NCBI GenBank assembly: GCA_903858915.1
Contig: CAIOKL010000273.1
Location: 1-9,989 of the forward strand
Reading direction: 5' to 3'
Source of the DNA: an uncultured Alphaproteobacteria bacterium
GTDB lineage: Bacteria > Pseudomonadota > Alphaproteobacteria > Rickettsiales > UBA1997
Length of the DNA stretch: 9,989 nt
Of the stretch, positions 1 to 7,723 are shown piece after piece (the stretch's first letter is position 1; each line of letters begins with the position of its first letter). The notes under the pieces were generated by a model, which was given only the letters and a program-made list of their open reading frames with translations, had not been told where the DNA came from and did not search any database. The translations under genes were made by a program, and so were the position numbers.

Positions 1-2343
1 GAGATTGAATTATTTGCCAATACCGATAGAAAAACCAAATCTTTAAAACAAAAACTTGATGAACATTTGGTTGGAGTTTGCAAAAATTCTTTAAATATTG
101 CTCAAACTCTAAGCCATTTTAGCGATCGCATGGATTATGCTTACGACTTAAAAAAATTACAAAGAAAAAGCCCAAAAGGCTTTGAATGGCAGGATAAGAC
201 GGTCGATAAAATCATCAATTTTAAAACATCGCTTAAAAATTCTAGCCACGAAAATTGTGGAAATTTTATAATCAATATAGCCAGCACGGGTTGCGGGAAA
301 ACCATCGCCAATGCCAAAATCGCTCAAGCACTCTCGCAAAATCATGATAATTTGCGATTTATTTTGGCTCTCGGGCTTCGAACTTTAACTTTGCAAACTG
401 GAGATGTTTATAAAAATCAACTCAATTTATCAAGCGATGAAATCGCTATTTTAATAGGCTCGAAGGCAATTCAAGAATTGCACGAAAATAATAAAAATGA
501 AGATGATATTTCAATAAACGAAGAATTCGGCTCCGAATCAATTGAGTCGTTAATTGATGAAGAATTAGATTCTTCGCAAGAATTAAATTTAGATTTTTTG
601 GATGCGGTGATTCCAAAAAATCATCCACAAAAAAATAAATTGAAATCTTTTTTATACAAGCCGGTTTTAGTTTGCACCATTGACCACATTATGTCGGCGA
701 CCGAAACCATCAAAGGCGGAAAATATATTCTTCCCGCTCTTCGATTACTTTCTTCGGATTTAATAATTGATGAAATTGATGATTTTAACAACATTGATTT
801 AATCGCCATTTCGCGTTTAATTCATTTGTCGGCAATGTTTGGAAGAAATGTTATGATTTCTTCGGCGACTATTACTCCATCAATTGCCGAAGGTCTTTTT
901 AATGTTTATCAAGAAGGCTTTAAAATTCATGCAAATTTTCGTGAAAAAACTCAAGCGGTTTCTTGCGTCATAATTGACGAATTTAATAGCGAAATTGAGT
1001 TATTTTCTAGATCAAATTCTCAAGAAAATATTAATTTATTTAAAGATTTTTACACAAAATTTATTAATAAAAGAATTGCCAATATTAATCAACAAACTAT
1101 TCGTCGCAAGGGCTTTATTGTTGATTGTAAATCCCTAAAAAATGATGATAAAAAAGATGAAAAATATTTTGAAAAAATTAAAGAAACCGCAATTGAACTT
1201 CATCAAAAACATCATTTTTTTCACCAAAAATTACAGAAAAAAATTTCATTTGGCGTCATTCGAATCGCCAATATCAACCCTTGCATTAAATTAGCAATTC
1301 ACTTGCTCAAAACTAATTTACCCGACAATTTTTCAATCAAAATAATGCCTTATCACAGCAGGCAAATCATGCTTCTAAGACAAGATCAAGAAAAACATTT
1401 AGATAAAATTTTATGTCGAAAAGAACAAAATAATCAAGAGCCTCAAGCCTTTGAAGATTGTGTAATCAAAGAACATCTTCAAAGCACCTCGCAGGAAAAT
1501 ATTTTATTTATTTTAATTGCGACCCCGGTTGAAGAAATTGGCAGAGATCATGATTTTGATTGGGCAATTATTGAGCCATCTTCTTTTCGTTCAATAATTC
1601 AATTAGCGGGAAGAGTAAAAAGGCATCGCAACCATGTCGTTCTTGAGCCAAATATAGCAATTATGCAATATAATTTGAAAGGCTTAGAAGATAATAATGA
1701 TGCGGTTTTTTCTCGCCCCGGATTTGAAAAAGATGGTAAAAAATTTAAACTCGAAACTCATGATTTAAAAAAATTAATTGATGAAGAATCGCTTAAAAAT
1801 TCCATAAATTCAATTCCAAGAATTATTGAAAATAAACAGCTTGAGCCCAATAAAAATCTTATTGATCTCGAACATTTTGCTTTACGAGAATCTCTCACCA
1901 ATTACGAAAAAAATGGACCAAATAATTTACAATCTTGGCTAAATCAATTTTGGTATTTAACCGCTCTGCCCCAGCAATTCAATCGCTTTCGTCAAGATAT
2001 TTCTAGCGATGAGGATGATAAAATTTATTTAATCTACGAAAATGGCGAATTAAAATTCAAAAAACGCAATGAAGATGGCGAATTTAAAACCATAGAAAAT
2101 CAATTAAAAATTTCTGTGTCGGATCTTGATTTAGAAAAATACAAATCAAGAATTTGGCTCGAAAGAAATTATCAAAAATTACTTGAAAAAATATATAACA
2201 ATCACGAGAATCTCACAGAAGATTTAGAAAATATCAAAACCAATAATTCTAAAAGATATGGCGAAATTTGCCTTGGAAATTTTAATCAAGACCACGACAA
2301 AGGCTGGATTTACAGCGATTTCTACGGTTTACGAAAAAAATAA
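1..2343 (+). CDS. cas3: Type I-F Cas3 helicase (C-terminal part of probable Cas2-3 fusion), 5' end outside window
   Basis: ATP-driven DNA translocase that is recruited to Cascade-bound targets and degrades them. The frame is open to the left edge, so 780 codons are seen and the start is missing; the TTG at 67 is only an internal codon. In window codons, the SF2 helicase motifs appear in order: a Q-motif-like FEWQ near 61-64, Walker A STGCGKT 95-101, DEIDD (motif II) 257-261, SAT (motif III) 288-290, ATPVEEIGRD (motif V) 507-516 and QLAGRVKRHR (motif VI) 534-543. The wording of motifs I, V and VI is that of I-F Cas3, not I-E. P. aeruginosa Cas2-3 is about 1,076 aa (recalled), so roughly 300 residues, i.e. 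Cas2 and most of the HD nuclease, should lie upstream. HD residues and the Cas2 fusion therefore cannot be verified here. It ends on TAA, 82 bases before the DUF1016 gene. It is normally followed directly by csy1; here two other genes intervene. Confidence 0.95.
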   Translation, partial: EIELFANTDRKTKSLKQKLDEHLVGVCKNSLNIAQTLSHFSDRMDYAYDLKKLQRKSPKGFEWQDKTVDKIINFKTSLKNSSHENCGNFIINIASTGCGKTIANAKIAQALSQNHDNLRFILALGLRTLTLQTGDVYKNQLNLSSDEIAILIGSKAIQELHENNKNEDDISINEEFGSESIESLIDEELDSSQELNLDFLDAVIPKNHPQKNKLKSFLYKPVLVCTIDHIMSATETIKGGKYILPALRLLSSDLIIDEIDDFNNIDLIAISRLIHLSAMFGRNVMISSATITPSIAEGLFNVYQEGFKIHANFREKTQAVSCVIIDEFNSEIELFSRSNSQENINLFKDFYTKFINKRIANINQQTIRRKGFIVDCKSLKNDDKKDEKYFEKIKETAIELHQKHHFFHQKLQKKISFGVIRIANINPCIKLAIHLLKTNLPDNFSIKIMPYHSRQIMLLRQDQEKHLDKILCRKEQNNQEPQAFEDCVIKEHLQSTSQENILFILIATPVEEIGRDHDFDWAIIEPSSFRSIIQLAGRVKRHRNHVVLEPNIAIMQYNLKGLEDNNDAVFSRPGFEKDGKKFKLETHDLKKLIDEESLKNSINSIPRIIENKQLEPNKNLIDLEHFALRESLTNYEKNGPNNLQSWLNQFWYLTALPQQFNRFRQDISSDEDDKIYLIYENGELKFKKRNEDGEFKTIENQLKISVSDLDLEKYKSRIWLERNYQKLLEKIYNNHENLTEDLENIKTNNSKRYGEICLGNFNQDHDKGWIYSDFYGLRKK

Positions 2344-2346
2344 ATT

Positions 2347-2384
2347 TTGATTTTAAAATTAAAACCAATTTGTAAAATTATAAT
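2347..2384 (+). promoter_or_regulatory. Weak candidate promoter before the DUF1016 gene
   Basis: The only non-coding gap of more than 10 bases between genes of the operon (2344-2425) contains a perfect TATAAT at 2379-2384, about 40 bases before the DUF1016 start. A TTGATT lies at 2347-2352, but it is 26 bases away, too far for a normal sigma-70 pair, and no better -35 sits at 16-18 bases. In DNA this AT-rich the hexamer is easily found by chance. If real, it would let the nuclease/Bro pair and the csy genes be transcribed without cas3. Confidence 0.25.
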
Positions 2385-2419
2385 CGATAAAAACCCTTAA
2401 ACCTAAAATTTAAACCAAA

Positions 2420-2440
2420 AAATTTATGAAAAACCCAAAA
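2420..2440 (+). repeat. Copy 1 of a 21-base repeat spanning a start codon
   Basis: The six bases AAATTT, the start codon, and the next 12 coding bases (AAAAACCCAAAA) are identical to those at 3486-3506. Both copies therefore encode MKNPK at the N terminus. This copy begins the DUF1016 gene. Confidence 0.8.
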
Positions 2441-3487
2441 ATAAATTATATTTCGCAAATTAAAAAAATCTTAATTGATGCCAGAAAAAAATCTTATATA
2501 GCTATAAATAATTCAATGATTGAAGCCTATTGGCTAATAGGTAAAAAAATTGTCGAAGAAGAGCAAAATGGCAATGATAGAGCAAATTATGGTGAGGAAT
2601 TATTAAAAAATCTTTCCACAGAATTAACAAAAGAATTTGGTAAAGGTTTTTCGATTACCAATCTACAAAATTTTAGAAAATTTTATGTAATTTATAATGA
2701 TTGGCAAATAGATTCAAATAGTGAAAATTCGGAATTTCCAATTCAACAGACATTGTCTGCTAAATTAAGTTGGTCGCATTACGAAAGGCTCATAAGAGTT
2801 GAAAATAAAGAGGCAAGAGCTTATTATTTAACAAATTCAATTGAACAAAATTGGTCAGTTAGAACGCTGGATAGAAATATCTCAACCCTTTATTATCATA
2901 GATTAATTTCATCGCAATTAGAAGAAATAAAACAAAATAAGACTCGTCATGATGATGAATTTTCTTATCACGATAAAAATGATTTTATTAAAAATCCGAC
3001 AGTTTTGGATTTTTTGAATATCCCCTCTGGCAAAAATTACACCGAGAATGAACTCGAACAAAATTTGATAGATAATATTCAACAATTTTTACTAGAACTC
3101 GGTAAAGGCTTTTCCTTTGTGGCTAGACAAAAACATATTAAAACCGAAACCACAGATTTTTTTATAGATTTGGTGTTTTATAACTATATCTTAAAATGCT
3201 TTGTTTTGATTGAATTAAAAACTCATAAAATTTCTCATCAAGATATTGGTCAACTTGATATGTATGTTCGAATGTTTGACGATCTTGAAATATCAAAAGA
3301 TGATAACCCAACAATAGGAATTTTGCTTTGCACCCAAACAGATAGCGTTATCGCTAAATACTCGGTTCTCAAGGAAAATAAGCAATTATTTGCTACCAAA
3401 TATTTGCCATTTTTACCCACAGAAGAAGAGCTTATTGCCGAAATTGAAAGAGAAAAATTAATTATAAAACAAAAACATGGCAAATAA
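2426..3487 (+). CDS. YhcG/DUF1016-family PD-(D/E)XK nuclease
   Basis: A 353-aa protein with the two-part YhcG layout. An N-terminal DUF1016 helical domain (about 8-165) carries the family-like stretches EAYWLIGKKIVEEE (33-46) and LSWSHYERLIRVENKEAR (114-131). A C-terminal nuclease domain (about 185-345) shows D248 in FFIDLVFYN and E263-x-K265 in LIELK, the expected PD-(D/E)XK catalytic set, with Q276 in GQLDMY after it. Members occur across bacteria, often near restriction-modification, toxin-antitoxin or mobile genes; the substrate is generally unknown and I claim none. No clear Shine-Dalgarno precedes the start, unlike csy1-csy3. The end is 4 bases before the preferred start of the Bro gene. 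Arg codons are 11 AGR to 2 CGN, against 3 AGR to 8 CGN in cas6f, hinting at a different origin from the cas genes. It is not a known I-F component. Confidence 0.88.
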   Translation: MKNPKINYISQIKKILIDARKKSYIAINNSMIEAYWLIGKKIVEEEQNGNDRANYGEELLKNLSTELTKEFGKGFSITNLQNFRKFYVIYNDWQIDSNSENSEFPIQQTLSAKLSWSHYERLIRVENKEARAYYLTNSIEQNWSVRTLDRNISTLYYHRLISSQLEEIKQNKTRHDDEFSYHDKNDFIKNPTVLDFLNIPSGKNYTENELEQNLIDNIQQFLLELGKGFSFVARQKHIKTETTDFFIDLVFYNYILKCFVLIELKTHKISHQDIGQLDMYVRMFDDLEISKDDNPTIGILLCTQTDSVIAKYSVLKENKQLFATKYLPFLPTEEELIAEIEREKLIIKQKHGK

Positions 3488-3506
3488 ATTTATGAAAAAC
3501 CCAAAA
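3486..3506 (+). repeat. Copy 2 of the 21-base repeat spanning a start codon
   Basis: Identical over 21 bases to 2420-2440, including the start codon at 3492. Homology ends just after it: AT follows copy 1 and GA follows copy 2. The match supports 3492, rather than the ATG at 3477, as the true start of the Bro-N gene. Confidence 0.8.
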
Positions 3507-4331
3507 GAATTATCAAAAATTTCAATTTTTAAAGGCAAAAAAATCCGAAAAACTCTTCATGAAAATGAGTGGTTTTTCGTTATTCAAGATATTGTTGAAG
3601 CTTTAACTGATTCAGTCGATCCCGCTGGTTATATAAAAGATATGAGGCGACGAGACGAAGAACTTTCCAAGGGGTGGGGGCAAATTGCCACTCCCCTTCC
3701 AATTCAAACGGAAGGTGGAATTCAACAAATAAATTGTGCCAACACCGAAGGCATTTTTCGCATCATTCAATCAATTCCATCGCCAAAAGCCGAACCATTC
3801 AAACGCTGGTTGGCAAAAGTTGGTTATGAAAGAATTCAAGAAATTGAAGACCCCGAACTAGCCACCAAAAGAACTCGCGCCCTTTACAAACTCAAGGGAT
3901 ATTCCGATGATTGGATTGAAAAAAGAATGCGTGGCATAGCAATTCGTGAAGAATTAACCGATGAGTGGAAAAATCGTGGCGCCGATGAGAAAAGAGATTA
4001 TGAAATTTTGACCGCCGAAATTTCTAAGGCGACCTTTGGAATAACCCCAAGTGAATATAAAAAAATTAAAGGCTTGAAACGAGAAAATTTAAGAGACAAT
4101 ATGGATGATTTCGAATTGATTTTTACCATGCTTGGCGAAAAATCAACCACCGAAATTCACAAAACTGAAAATTCTTACGGCAAAGAAAAACTCAAAAAAG
4201 ATGCGGGTCGCGGAGGCAGAATTGCCGGCATCGCAAGAACAGAATTAGAAAAAGAAATTGGCAGAAAAATTGTTTCCAAGAAAAATTTTTTGGCTAGAAA
4301 AAAAACAACCAAAATAAATAAGGGGAGTTAG
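3492..4331 (+). CDS. Bro-N domain / DinD-like protein
   Basis: A 279-aa protein from the ATG at 3492. An ATG at 3477 would add five residues and overlap the nuclease gene by 11 bases; I prefer 3492 because its context is identical to the DUF1016 start. Residues about 10-115 resemble a Bro-N domain, with EWFFVIQDIVEAL (26-38), a mid-domain NTEGIFRIIQSIPSPKAEPF (84-103) and KRWLAKVGYERI (104-115), as in phage antirepressors. The rest is charged and DinD-like in layout, with ELTDEWKNRGADEKRDY (154-170) and a basic, Gly-rich GRGGRIAGIARTELEKEIGR (239-258) near the end. Bro-N domains usually bind DNA, so a regulatory or DNA-damage-linked role is possible, but no function is established. It ends 4 bases before csy1 and is probably co-transcribed with the nuclease gene before it. 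Arg codons are mixed (11 CGN, 10 AGR). Confidence 0.85.
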   Translation: MKNPKELSKISIFKGKKIRKTLHENEWFFVIQDIVEALTDSVDPAGYIKDMRRRDEELSKGWGQIATPLPIQTEGGIQQINCANTEGIFRIIQSIPSPKAEPFKRWLAKVGYERIQEIEDPELATKRTRALYKLKGYSDDWIEKRMRGIAIREELTDEWKNRGADEKRDYEILTAEISKATFGITPSEYKKIKGLKRENLRDNMDDFELIFTMLGEKSTTEIHKTENSYGKEKLKKDAGRGGRIAGIARTELEKEIGRKIVSKKNFLARKKTTKINKGS

Positions 4332-4335
4332 GGGT

Positions 4336-5631
4336 ATGAAACAAATAATTGAAGAGTTTTTAAACGAAAGAAAAGACTTGCGAATAAAGGGTAAAACCAA
4401 GGATTTTATAAAAAAAGAAAATAAGAATCCTGATGAAATTGAAATTCAAGAAATTATCAATAACGCTCAAATTGAATTTTCTTTTGAAAATTGGATCACT
4501 TCAAAATCTAAAAATGCTTATCAAATTAAAATTTCTACACATCCTTCAAAATTCAGCCATCCCGATGCAAAAACCTCAAACATTTATTTTTTTGGCACTC
4601 AAAAAAATGATGGATTTTTAAGGTCGGGAAACATCGATTCTGGATTTGATGTTTTTGGCAATGCCGCTCAAATGGATATTTTAAAATTTTTAAATCTATA
4701 CTCTAATGACAAAACAATTTTAGATCACATTAAAAATCAAAGTGATGAATTTAAGGAGGTTTTTAATATTGAAAATATTGGTTTTGAAAAAATTAGAAAT
4801 GATTTTTTATCGGTAATTGAAATTTCAAAATCTCAATATACATCAAGCAAAGTTAAGCAAATTTATTTTCCAATTGGTAAAAACAAATATCACAATTTAT
4901 CAATTTTGACGAATTCATTTATTGCTTCCGAATTGAATAATAAAGTTAGAGAAATTAAATTTTCACAACAAACAAAAGAGTTAAAAAAATTAAGAAAAAA
5001 TAATCAATTTTCATCACAAAAAATTGAAGATTTGTTAAATTTATTTAAAATTAGTTATGGTGGTTCAAATGCTCAAAATATTAGCTCCATCAACGCCAAA
5101 AACGCTGGCAAATTCTACCTCCTTCCCTCCTTGCCACCAATTCTTGAAAAACGCGATGTAAGACTTCCCAAAAATGATTTTTTTCATCAATCTCTCAATA
5201 AATATCGCTTTAAATTTCACTTCGAACAATTAGAAAAATTCATTCAAGATAAAAGAAATAACAAAAAAATTCGTGATTCAATTACTGATATTATTGGCTC
5301 CATAACCGATGATGTGATTAATGTAATTTATAAAATTCGTGATTTCAAAATCGGTTGGAGCGAAGAAGAAAATTATAAAAATTTATCCAAAAATCAAAAA
5401 ATTTTACTCGATAATTTTCATCAAGAAGAGAGATATAGCAATGATGAATTTCTTGATGATTTTATTAATGATTTAGCTCGTTGGATTTTAAAATGTTATA
5501 ATAAATTTTATCCCGACACCGCCAAAAATTTTGGCGATGATGAATTGGCAGGCTTTGAGAGAAGAATAAATATTAATTTACCATATGAAGTTAAAAAATC
5601 ATTAAACCAAGATAAGGAGTATTTTAGATGA
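4336..5631 (+). CDS. csy1: Csy1 (Cas8f), large subunit of the type I-F surveillance complex
   Basis: Binds the crRNA 5' handle with Csy2 and reads the PAM. The length is 431 aa, against about 434 in P. aeruginosa. Family motifs are in the usual order: STHPSKFSHPDAKT (67-80), GFLRSGNIDSGFDVFGNAA (93-111), KQIYFPIGKNKYHNLSILT (174-192), YGGSNAQNIS (241-250) and FYLLPSLPP (260-268). By recalled P. aeruginosa structures, N109 and N248 would match PAM-reading N111 and N250. The position of the K247 wedge lysine appears to be N245. A good Shine-Dalgarno, AGGGGAG at 4321-4327, lies inside the end of the Bro gene and fixes the start. The TGA stop overlaps the csy2 start (ATGA), so translation is probably coupled; it also shows TGA is a stop in this genome. 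Confidence 0.95.
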   Translation: MKQIIEEFLNERKDLRIKGKTKDFIKKENKNPDEIEIQEIINNAQIEFSFENWITSKSKNAYQIKISTHPSKFSHPDAKTSNIYFFGTQKNDGFLRSGNIDSGFDVFGNAAQMDILKFLNLYSNDKTILDHIKNQSDEFKEVFNIENIGFEKIRNDFLSVIEISKSQYTSSKVKQIYFPIGKNKYHNLSILTNSFIASELNNKVREIKFSQQTKELKKLRKNNQFSSQKIEDLLNLFKISYGGSNAQNISSINAKNAGKFYLLPSLPPILEKRDVRLPKNDFFHQSLNKYRFKFHFEQLEKFIQDKRNNKKIRDSITDIIGSITDDVINVIYKIRDFKIGWSEEENYKNLSKNQKILLDNFHQEERYSNDEFLDDFINDLARWILKCYNKFYPDTAKNFGDDELAGFERRININLPYEVKKSLNQDKEYFR

Positions 5632-6608
5632 GAAGATTTATTTTAATTCCACACTTAAAAATTCACAATGCCAATGCCCTTAGTAGCCCTTTCACTATTG
5701 GCTTGCCAGCCATGACGGCTTGGCTTGGCGGAACTCACGCTTTACAACGCAAATTAAATCAAAATGGCTTTGAAGATTTGATTTTTAAAGCAATGGCGGT
5801 GAGTTGCCACAATATCGATTTACAAACTTACCAAGCCAAAAATGGTTACGATTCTTCGTTAATTTTAACCAGAAATCCACTTGATAAAGATGGCAAATCG
5901 CCATCAATTATTGAAGAAGCAAGATGCCATCTTAAAGTTTCGCTATTGATTGAATTTAGTGGGGCGGATGGCGAAGAAATTGAAAAATTAAAAGATAAAA
6001 TTCCTAATCAATTACACAAAATGAAATTCGCTAGTGGCGATATTTTGGATTTTAGAAAAATCGAAATTTTATATCTTAATGAAAATGGCGATGACTCGAT
6101 TCAACAATTAAAAAAAATCACCAATAAATTAATGCTCGGCAATGTTATTATTTCAAGAAATGATTTAATGAAAGAGGCTATGGAGCAAGGTCAAGACGCT
6201 CTCGACGCCATGCTCGATTATTTAAAAATTTATCATCAAGTTGAAAAGGATGATAAAGAAAATATCGAAAATTCTGTTTTGCCAAATGATAAAAATCTTG
6301 AAGATAAAAAAGTAAAATGGAAATCTTATCGCAAAAGTTCAGGCTGGCTGGTACCAATTGCCGTGGGCTTTCACGGCATTTCTGAAATTGCCGAAATTGG
6401 TGCGGTAAAAAATCAACGCGATCCCGAAACACCGCATCGCTTCGCCGAAAGCGTTGTTACTCTAGGTCAATTCATTATGCCTTATCGCATCACCGATATT
6501 GATGAAATGCTGTGGAAATATGAATATCAAGCAGAAAATAATTTATATTTATGCAAAACTTTAAAAACTTTTAACAATCTAAACAAAAACAAGGAGCAAA
6601 ATGTCTAA
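5628..6608 (+). CDS. csy2: Csy2 (Cas5f) subunit of the type I-F surveillance complex
   Basis: RAMP-fold subunit that pairs with Csy1 and caps the 5' handle of the crRNA. The length, 326 aa, is almost exactly that of P. aeruginosa Csy2 (about 327). Typical stretches are FILIPHLKIHNANALSSPFT (4-23), GLPAMTAWLGGTHALQRKL (25-43), GWLVPIAVGFHGIS (239-252) and ETPHRFAESVVTLGQFIMPY (267-286). A charged, poorly conserved stretch around 203-231 looks like a surface loop. The Shine-Dalgarno AAGGAG at 5614-5619 is 8 bases before the ATG. The start overlaps the csy1 stop by 4 bases and the end overlaps csy3 by 8, so the three subunits are tightly coupled. The frame is intact. Confidence 0.95.
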   Translation: MRRFILIPHLKIHNANALSSPFTIGLPAMTAWLGGTHALQRKLNQNGFEDLIFKAMAVSCHNIDLQTYQAKNGYDSSLILTRNPLDKDGKSPSIIEEARCHLKVSLLIEFSGADGEEIEKLKDKIPNQLHKMKFASGDILDFRKIEILYLNENGDDSIQQLKKITNKLMLGNVIISRNDLMKEAMEQGQDALDAMLDYLKIYHQVEKDDKENIENSVLPNDKNLEDKKVKWKSYRKSSGWLVPIAVGFHGISEIAEIGAVKNQRDPETPHRFAESVVTLGQFIMPYRITDIDEMLWKYEYQAENNLYLCKTLKTFNNLNKNKEQNV

Positions 6609-7719
6609 AGAAAAAATACCAAGCGTTTTATCGTTTGAAAAAAAATTAGTGCCGTCAGATGGCTATTTCTATGGTGCCAAATGGAATGAAATAAATTTTG
6701 ATAATCTTCAAGAAATCAAAAAACAACCTTTAAAAATTGTTGAAAAATCGGTGCGAGGAGTTATTGGAAATCGATTTAATTCAAAAGATGCCAAGGACTT
6801 TGAAAAAGATCCAAGCAAGCTTGATGCAAAAGTTGAAAACGCCAATTTACAAACCATCGATTCTTGTTTTCTCGGAGAAAGTCAAGATACTTTAATCATG
6901 CATTTTACTTTAAAAATTTTAAGCGGTTTGGAAAGTCCTTGGGTGTCAAATGGCAAAGAATTTAATATTTTATATCCGCAAATTATTAAAAAATATCGCG
7001 ACAAATTTGGCTTTCATGAATTGGCCAAAAGATATGCCATTAACATTGTCAATGCCCGTCATTTATGGCGTAATCGGGTTGGCGCTGAAAATATTAAAGT
7101 TCTAATTAAAATAAATAATCAAGAAAATATTTTAAAATTTGATGCTAAAAAATTTGATTTGAAAAATTTTGATTATTCGCCAGAAGGAGATTTAAAAACT
7201 TTAACCGATCATATTGCCAATGCTCTTGCGGGCGCTAATGAATATGAAGATAATGCGTTAATTTTAGATATTAATGTTTTTGCTAAAGTTGGAACCGCAC
7301 AAGATGTTTATCCTAGCGAAGAGCTTGTTCTAGATAAAGGAAACTCAAAAGGTAAAGGTGAAAAAAGTAAAATTTTATACAAAATTAAAATCAATAATGA
7401 CGACGAAATTGCAGGAATGCATTCGCAAAAAATTGGCAATGCGTTGAGAACAATTGATTCTTGGTATCCCGAATTAAATGACAACGGCAATAACCCAATA
7501 GCTATTGAGCCATATGGCTCGGTCACAACTCTTGGTAAAGCATTTCGTAAACCAAAAGTCAAAAGTGATTTTTACAGTTTATTTGATAATTTATTTTTAG
7601 GAAAAACCTCGTTTGAAAATATGAAGGATGATGATTTACACTATATTATCGCCATTTTAATTAGAGGTGGAATTTTCGGCGAATCCGACAAAAAAAACAA
7701 CGACTCAACCGAAGAATAA
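6601..7719 (+). CDS. csy3: Csy3 (Cas7f), backbone subunit of the type I-F surveillance complex
   Basis: Forms the repeated filament along the spacer part of the crRNA (six copies in known I-F complexes). Diagnostic stretches are LSFEKKLVPSDGYFYGAKW (10-28), EKSVRGVIGNR (48-58), LDAKVENANLQTID (74-87), LAKRYAINIVNARHLWRNRV (141-160), VYPSEELVLDKG (236-247), MHSQKIGNALRTIDSWYP (273-290) and EPYGSVTTLGKAFRKP (303-318). The length, 372 aa, exceeds the P. aeruginosa protein (about 342). The extra residues seem to lie in surface loops, including KGNSKGKGEKSK (246-257) and a poorly conserved C-terminal tail after about 335. AAGGAG at 6591-6596, 4 bases before the ATG and inside csy2, supports the start. 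The frame is intact. Confidence 0.95.
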   Translation: MSKEKIPSVLSFEKKLVPSDGYFYGAKWNEINFDNLQEIKKQPLKIVEKSVRGVIGNRFNSKDAKDFEKDPSKLDAKVENANLQTIDSCFLGESQDTLIMHFTLKILSGLESPWVSNGKEFNILYPQIIKKYRDKFGFHELAKRYAINIVNARHLWRNRVGAENIKVLIKINNQENILKFDAKKFDLKNFDYSPEGDLKTLTDHIANALAGANEYEDNALILDINVFAKVGTAQDVYPSEELVLDKGNSKGKGEKSKILYKIKINNDDEIAGMHSQKIGNALRTIDSWYPELNDNGNNPIAIEPYGSVTTLGKAFRKPKVKSDFYSLFDNLFLGKTSFENMKDDDLHYIIAILIRGGIFGESDKKNNDSTEE

Positions 7720-7723
7720 TTTT

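Noticed and set aside
67..69. TTG as the start of the first gene
   Set aside because: The frame is open to the window edge and the preceding residues (for example ELFANTDRKTK) look like part of I-F Cas3, so this codon is internal.
3477..3491. Earlier ATG for the Bro-N gene
   Set aside because: It adds five residues, overlaps the nuclease gene by 11 bases, and lacks the start context shared with the DUF1016 gene; 3492 is better, though 3477 cannot be excluded.
7667..7723. Longer cas6f reading frame starting inside csy3
   Set aside because: The extra 19 residues do not resemble the Cas6f N terminus, and using 7724 puts the catalytic His at position 29 as in Csy4.
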